The notes under the pieces are model-generated. The model made no database searches and was not told where the DNA came from. It was given only the letters and a program-made list of their open reading frames with translations. Source: Piper betle (Eukaryota > Streptophyta > Magnoliopsida > Piperales > Piperaceae). From it: 64,000 bases of DNA. Made by a program: the position numbers and the translations under genes. Shown piece after piece: positions 59,036 through 64,000 of this stretch; position 1 is the stretch's first letter, and each line of letters opens with the position of its first letter. The stretch spans positions 1 through 64,000 of the forward strand of contig JAURVB010003145.1 of assembly GCA_033002965.1 (NCBI GenBank). The letters run 5' to 3'.

Positions 59036-59377
59036 AAAGGAAGAATTAATCAAGGAAATTCGAAAAATAAATCAAGGTCACGACAATTAAACTTGCAGAT
59101 TTGAAGGTCGTAGATACTACTAAAAGGAGAAAAAGGCAGAGAGAATTAAAGTGGTAGCACCCAAACTCCCTCGCCCGAAGGCCACAATGCTAAGCTGACG
59201 TGAAGAAATTTTGATTTAGGTCTTATAGCTCATATCCAATTAGTTGTTACCATATTAACACCTATCAAGTACCGTTGATGGCAACTTTTAAATTTTAATA
59301 ATTCATAGGTGCTATTATTCATGCATCTCTAATCATTAATTGGGTCTTACAACCAATATTCACTGTAAGACCTTACA
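59036..59377. other. Unassigned flank of S4
   Basis: 342 bp with no recognised feature; its last five bases (TTACA) are the S4 target site. Confidence 0.4.
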
Positions 59378-62093
59378 TGTGAAGACTGTGAAAATATATA
59401 TATATATTCGACTCGGTCGGGGAAGGATCTAACGTTGGAGAAAGTATTATTACTATTATATTATTGTTATATTATATTCTCTACCCGGTTAAATATTATA
59501 TTTTATACTTTACCCGGTTACCCGGTTAAATGAAATACGGGTGTTGGGGTGTTTTCCCATACCCTAGCCGTCATTTTCATTTCATTTTATGAGGGGGCAT
59601 CATCCTCACCCTAGCCACCTATTTCTCCTCTTCCTCACCCTAGCCGTCATTCTCATCTTCTTCTCCTTTCTCTCCTTTTTGCTCTCCTCTCTTGGCGACG
59701 TTCTTACACCTCGTCTTCGTGTCCTGTTCGGTATGCTTTCCTTGTCATTCTTTTACTCATTTTGGTTGCTGTTTTGTTCTCCTGTAAACATGCATTTCAT
59801 GATCGCCATGCTATTTTTCTGCTGCTTCATCAATTCATGACTGCCATGTAAAGTCCTGCTGTTTCATCAATTCATGGTCGTTTTGTTTTGCTGTTGCTGC
59901 ATCAACGTCCTATGCTATGTAATCGGTTGGTTTAGGATAGTTAAGTTGCAGTCCCTAGCGTCTTGTGATTTCTGTGCATGGGGTTTGGATAGTGGGCTGT
60001 CGTGCGGGGAGAAGGGGAGCATTCCTGGCGGTGCTGCTGGCCGGACGGAGTTCGCCTTGCATTCCCGGCGGTGCTGCTGGCCAGGCTTCATGTGCCGCCT
60101 TGGTGCAGGGCGGTGTCGCCTTGGATCAGCTGCTGTAAAGCACGAACTTGAGGCTTCCTCGCTTGCTGTTTTTATTTTGTTGTTGACGCTGTGTTGGGGT
60201 GCTCAATAGGGTTGTTCAATTGGATTGTTGGGGAAGCAATTAGTGAAGGTCGTGACCTGTTTTGGTGCCAAAGATGAAGGTAGGAGAAGAGAAGAACGTC
60301 GGGGAAGAAGAAGATGGCAAATCTGTAAATAATGCTTGACTCGATACGACTCGAGTTAAAAATAATACTAACTCGTAATAAATCCTTAAAAATAATTATT
60401 CTAATGGGTTATGGGTTAAAGTTGCTAAACTAATTAATTATTGTACGAAATTGCCATAAGTAATAAAAATACGGTAATGATAAACGGTCGATAATTAATC
60501 GGCGTACTACAAGCGATTAATTTTAAATCGGATGGTTATAAGTGATTAACAAAATAAAGATTTCACCTTTACCATATTAAATTTAATACTAGGTAAATAA
60601 AGTGATTATTTTAATAACGAGTTAATAAGGTAGAAAATGGGTTATTAAACTATAATCGTGTAAAACATTGAACCTAAATAGCATAATGAAAATAAATAAA
60701 GTTCGAACCTTTATTGAGTTGAATAATTTAAAATAATTGTATTAGTAATATCTTTGAATTAGGATAATACAAATCATTTTAAATAATTTAATTGAACGAC
60801 TTAATTAATTAAATTGCTATTAATAATGATAATGATTAAAGATTAAAATCATAAATTAAATCGTCAAGATCGTGGTTAAGTAATTATCATCTCAAATGAA
60901 AATATACTAATAATAGTAATTAAATACTTGTTTATAAGTTAATAATTATTTTATCATTAGTGAAGTGTGAATTATGATTTAGATAATTAATTTAAAATGT
61001 AAAGTAGGACTTAAATGATTATGTCACATGAATAATTTAATATTTAAGATTGTTGAATGTTGCATGCTTTATGTTGTCGAATTTTGATAATGATATATAT
61101 ATTAGTCATGTAGTTGCATGCATTCCTACTCGAATAAAATTATACTTATGTATAATTTTATGTTCTCGTTCAGATTAGGATCGTTGGTCACGGTTGCAGG
61201 TTCACTTACGAACTATCCAGGTCCGTATAATTATTTGAAATGTTGTATTTTCCCTTTTTGGCAGCCCTGGTCGGCCTGAGCCCAAATTCGACCACCATGC
61301 ACCGAGTGCAACCGGGATCAAGGAATTGACTCAGTCCGACACGGGGCCGCACCCTTTAAAATTACTATGTGGGAGTCTTGGTCGACTTGGGTTCATAACT
61401 GACCACCATGCGCCGAGCGCAACCGGGGTCGACTCAATTCGACGCAGGGCAGCACCCCCTGAAAGATTGAATACCTGCCCCCATGCCGAAAGGGGTGACA
61501 GGGCGCAATGGCGCAAGACGGCTCATTATGCACTTGTGATACCGAGAGGGTGAGTCAATGGCAAATATCGGTAACTACAGGCCGTGGGCCACGTAGCGTG
61601 TGTGCGCATGCATGGGATGGAGCTGGATGGGGTGGCCACCCCTCCCAGCATATTAAGAGCTCGGCATAGGCTCATAACAACTAAAAGTCTCATGAAATGA
61701 TAATAGGGATTATATTGACTTGTTTCATTTAATTATGCGGCTTAGTGGTTTTATCACTAACGCGGAATTGCCTCTGCAGGTGAACAACTTTGGACTGAAG
61801 AATAAAAGTGTGGTTGGTGTTTCTTTTACCAACCAAGGTTTGGTGAATTGATAATAAATTGGACTTCCTTTTTATTCTCTTGTGTTATAAATGTGGCTAT
61901 GGGAAACGGTCAGGGACTGTGGGACTTTGAGTTAGTTTATGTTATGCATTGTCACATGCTATCAGAACATGTTTTATTTTTATGATTTATAAATTCTAGA
62001 CTTATTGCCGTATTAGAATTCATATTCTTGAAGTTATGTTTACATCAATTATATTTTAAGTAACACCAGGGCCGGTTCGAGCGGGTAGTTACA
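59378..62093 (+). mobile_element. S4, solo LTR of family A2
   Basis: A 2716-bp LTR starting TGTGAAGACTGTG and ending GCGGGTAGTTACA, with TTACA on both sides (59373-59377 and 62094-62098). Contents: CATACCCTAGCCGTC (59563), a leader with duplicated GGCGGTGCTGCTGGCC (60028 and 60066), a near-palindrome (60336-60359), the stem-loop, the duplicated CACCATGC block (61266-61480) and GGCGGCC-free A2 sequence GGCCACCCCTCCCAGCATAT. This is the best-preserved A2 LTR in the window. ORFs of 75-111 codons inside are LTR leader. Confidence 0.95.
61134..61161 (+). repeat. Conserved LTR stem-loop (S4 copy)
   Basis: Perfect 12-bp arms ATAAAATTATAC and GTATAATTTTAT around the loop TTAT. It is also found at 7547-7572, 13886-13913, 15969-15996, 36085-36112 and 42194-42221, and weakened at 24608-24635. 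It lies upstream of the GTATTTTCCCTTGTTGGCAG block in every family A LTR. Confidence 0.9.
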
Positions 62094-63397
62094 TTACAAT
62101 TGATTATTTTTTTAAATAAGTGCTGCAAGACTCATCAGTAAAATCCACAACAAGAAAATTTTAGATAATTATGAAATAATCTAACTGACTTCCACAAGGA
62201 AAGCCCAACACTTTCAACCGTAAAACAGGAAATGTTTAAGCACAAAATTGGAGATCTTTTTCTATCCTTTCCTCTTCCAATTGGGGGCTCTTCCCTATGT
62301 TTTCGAATCTCTTAAAGATGGATTAATTGAAGGAGATTGACGATTCAAAGGAGTGATCTTAAAAGAGTTTTTTTTTCTTCACTCCTTTGTTTATTGTAAT
62401 ATTATTATGAATTGTTCAAATACTCCTTGTTTGATGGTTCTATTTTTATATTTTGCACAATTGGTTTTATTATGTTAGAAATAAGATGAACCTTTGACCA
62501 ATGACTTAATAATTATTGTGATTGGAATTTTAATTATTATTTTCTTCCTGAGAGCTGTATTTTGTTGTGTATATTGCTTTTATTTAGTTGATTAGTTGTG
62601 AACACATGGCGATGCTTCAAAGAGAGAAGATGCATAAGGTTAATTAATTGAACGATAAAGTGATTATACTTTGTGTTTTAGAGATCTACAAGGTACATCT
62701 ATAAATTAAATTCAAGTGTAAGTTACAAGAAATATATGGGGTCAATTTATATCATACATCGAAAAAAAGATTTAACGGTAAGAAACTCATGAAATTTGAT
62801 GCATATTGATTAAATTAATGTAGGATGGTGCACCAAAAGGGGTATTTAGCATTGAAGAGATTTAATGTAGTTAATTAGTGCACCTAAAGGGGTAATTATA
62901 TAATAAGCATTCTGCCATCTCAAGAAATGTAATAATTAATTCCATTATTATAATTATTTTGCCAATTGATTAGTTTAAGACGATTCAATTCTCTAGCATA
63001 GTATATGCATATTGAGGAAACCCAATTCTAAAGTTAGGTTTTTATTTAGAATTAAGTAAGATAAAAATCATAAAAAATAGTTTTCTCCTAGTCTAAATAT
63101 TTTTTTTGAGCATTCTAACTGAGAGAATAAACTATTTATGGTGGGAACAATACTCTATTCCTTATTATATTACTTAATAACGATTGATATACATGTTAAT
63201 TACAATAAATTCTTATAATTTGTAGACAAAATACTCTGGGATATGCATGCTTAATATGGGTTTGCAGGTCCTCTCCAAATCCTAAAGTCCAGGAACTGAT
63301 GGTAATTAATCAAGTACACAAACCATGTTTTTTGTGCAAGTATAAAATAGATTGAAGCCACTGTGGAGGAACATATGTCAGCTTAATGAAGGCCATG
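62094..63397 (+). other. Unassigned AT-rich sequence, possibly an old Tat/Athila LTR
   Basis: No coding. Two short repeats, GTGCACCAAAAGGGGTATTT (62830) and GTGCACCTAAAGGGGTAATT (62878), and a stretch GGTGGGAACAATACTCTATT then TTATATTACTT (63139 on) resemble the 3' end of the mini-element LTR read on the same strand. That suggests a decayed LTR of that type at about 62300-63200. Confidence 0.3.
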
Positions 63398-63535
63398 TGT
63401 AAAACCTATGACTCGATTCAGAATTTTATATTAGCGAACCTAGTTCAACTGTCAGTTCGAGTCAAGTCAATTTCATAAACCGCGTGATGAGTCGAGTCAG
63501 CCGTGAGTTATGAGCGATGAGGGTCAAAACAGGCT
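63398..63535 (+). mobile_element. Family B LTR start fragment
   Basis: TGTAAAACCTATGACTCG, then TCAGTTCGAGTCAAGTCAAT, corresponds to the first about 140 bp of S3. It ends abruptly at the M6 chromodomain. Confidence 0.6.
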
Positions 63536-64000
63536 ATGGTATTTCCTTGTCATTTCTTGTTCAGTCTCCCATGTAGCTTCCTCTAACCCATGATTTTTCC
63601 ACAATACTTTGACCAAAGGAATTTCCTTGTTCTTGAGTGTCTTTATTTCTCTTACCAGGATGCGGATCGGCTTTTCCTAGTAGGTTAAATTTGATTGTAG
63701 CTCTAAGCCTTCAAAATTGGTGATGATATGATCTTCATCTCGTATATATTTCTTTAGCATTGATACATGGAAAACATTGTGTACTCCCACTAGGCTTGGT
63801 GGTAATGCTAGTCTATATGCACAATTTCCAACTCGATCCAAGATTGGAAACGGTACTACGAATCTTCGCTTCAAATTCCCTGATATTTTAAATCTCCTTC
63901 GTAGGAGATGCCTTTAGGTACACAAACTCCCCAACTTGGAACTCTAGGTCCTTCCTTCGAGTATCAGCATAACTCTGTTGTCCATCTTGAGCTGCCTTAA
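63536..64000 (-). pseudogene. M6 integrase C-terminus and chromodomain, cut by window edge
   Basis: The minus strand has the open piece 63874-63677 (PFPILDRVGNCAYRLALPPS, NVFHVSMLKKYIRDEDH, FEGLELQSNLTY). A stop after LTY separates it from the chromodomain, whose remnant runs to about 63536 (KTLKNKEIPLVKVLW-like). It matches M1 2805-3290 closely, so M6 is the same family. The left side ends at the last codons of the chromodomain; the element continues past the right edge. Confidence 0.85.

Noticed and set aside
59589..60209. ORFs of 83 and 111 codons with hydrophobic stretches (possible membrane peptides)
   Set aside because: They are part of the S4 leader; the corresponding segments of S1, P1 and M4 are not open in the same frame.

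Overview
This window is plant nuclear DNA made almost entirely of LTR retrotransposons and their relics. The evidence is gypsy/chromovirus polyproteins with a C-terminal chromodomain, initiator-Met and Asp tRNA primer sites, TRIM elements and a SIRE-like copia LTR. I found no host gene, no structural RNA gene and no CRISPR array. The base composition is AT-rich, with CCG-rich islands inside the LTRs. This looks like repeat-dense, probably pericentromeric, heterochromatin of a flowering plant; I cannot name the species.

Names used below. Family A: large (about 2.5-2.8 kb) gypsy LTRs starting TGTAAAGACC and ending GTTACA. Subtype A1 carries a GC-rich tandem array; subtype A2 lacks it. Family B: about 3.3 kb gypsy LTRs starting TGTAAAACC and ending GGTGTTACA. 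Family C: a third gypsy-like LTR. M = minus-strand element, P = plus-strand element, S = solo LTR.

Layout. 1-603 is the end of an A1 LTR. 604-18218 is M1, a family A chromovirus on the minus strand holding every domain in broken form (gag, zinc knuckle, protease, reverse transcriptase, RNase H, integrase, chromodomain). It is split by S1 (6026-8481), a B LTR (about 9018-11265) and S2 (14397-17073). 18219-23183 is M2, a more decayed minus-strand gypsy relic with a B-like LTR. 23184-37044 is P1, a plus-strand family A element that has lost gag C-terminus and protease. Its 3' LTR is split by a young Athila/Tat-like mini-element (29951-35214) with two near-identical 1158-bp LTRs and one 426-codon ORF. 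37045-46720 holds B, M3, M4 and M5 relics and TRIM1 (45906-46482). 46721-51343 is LTR relic split by S3, a solo B LTR (47445-50716). TRIM2 follows (51344-51859), then two head-to-head family C LTRs (51865-57642), a copia-like LTR (57643-59035), S4 (59378-62093), unassigned relic sequence, and the edge of another minus-strand gypsy element, M6 (63536-64000).

Most insertions are proved by 5-bp target-site duplications: CTATA (S1), AATTT (S2), GAGTG (mini-element), AATAC (TRIM1), GTACA (S3), CTACA (TRIM2), TTACA (S4). No element here looks autonomous. The points most worth following are the mini-element's mosaic ORF, the exchangeable tandem-repeat slot and conserved stem-loop of family A LTRs, a module shared in opposite orientation by A and B LTRs, and a TRIM with three LTR starts.
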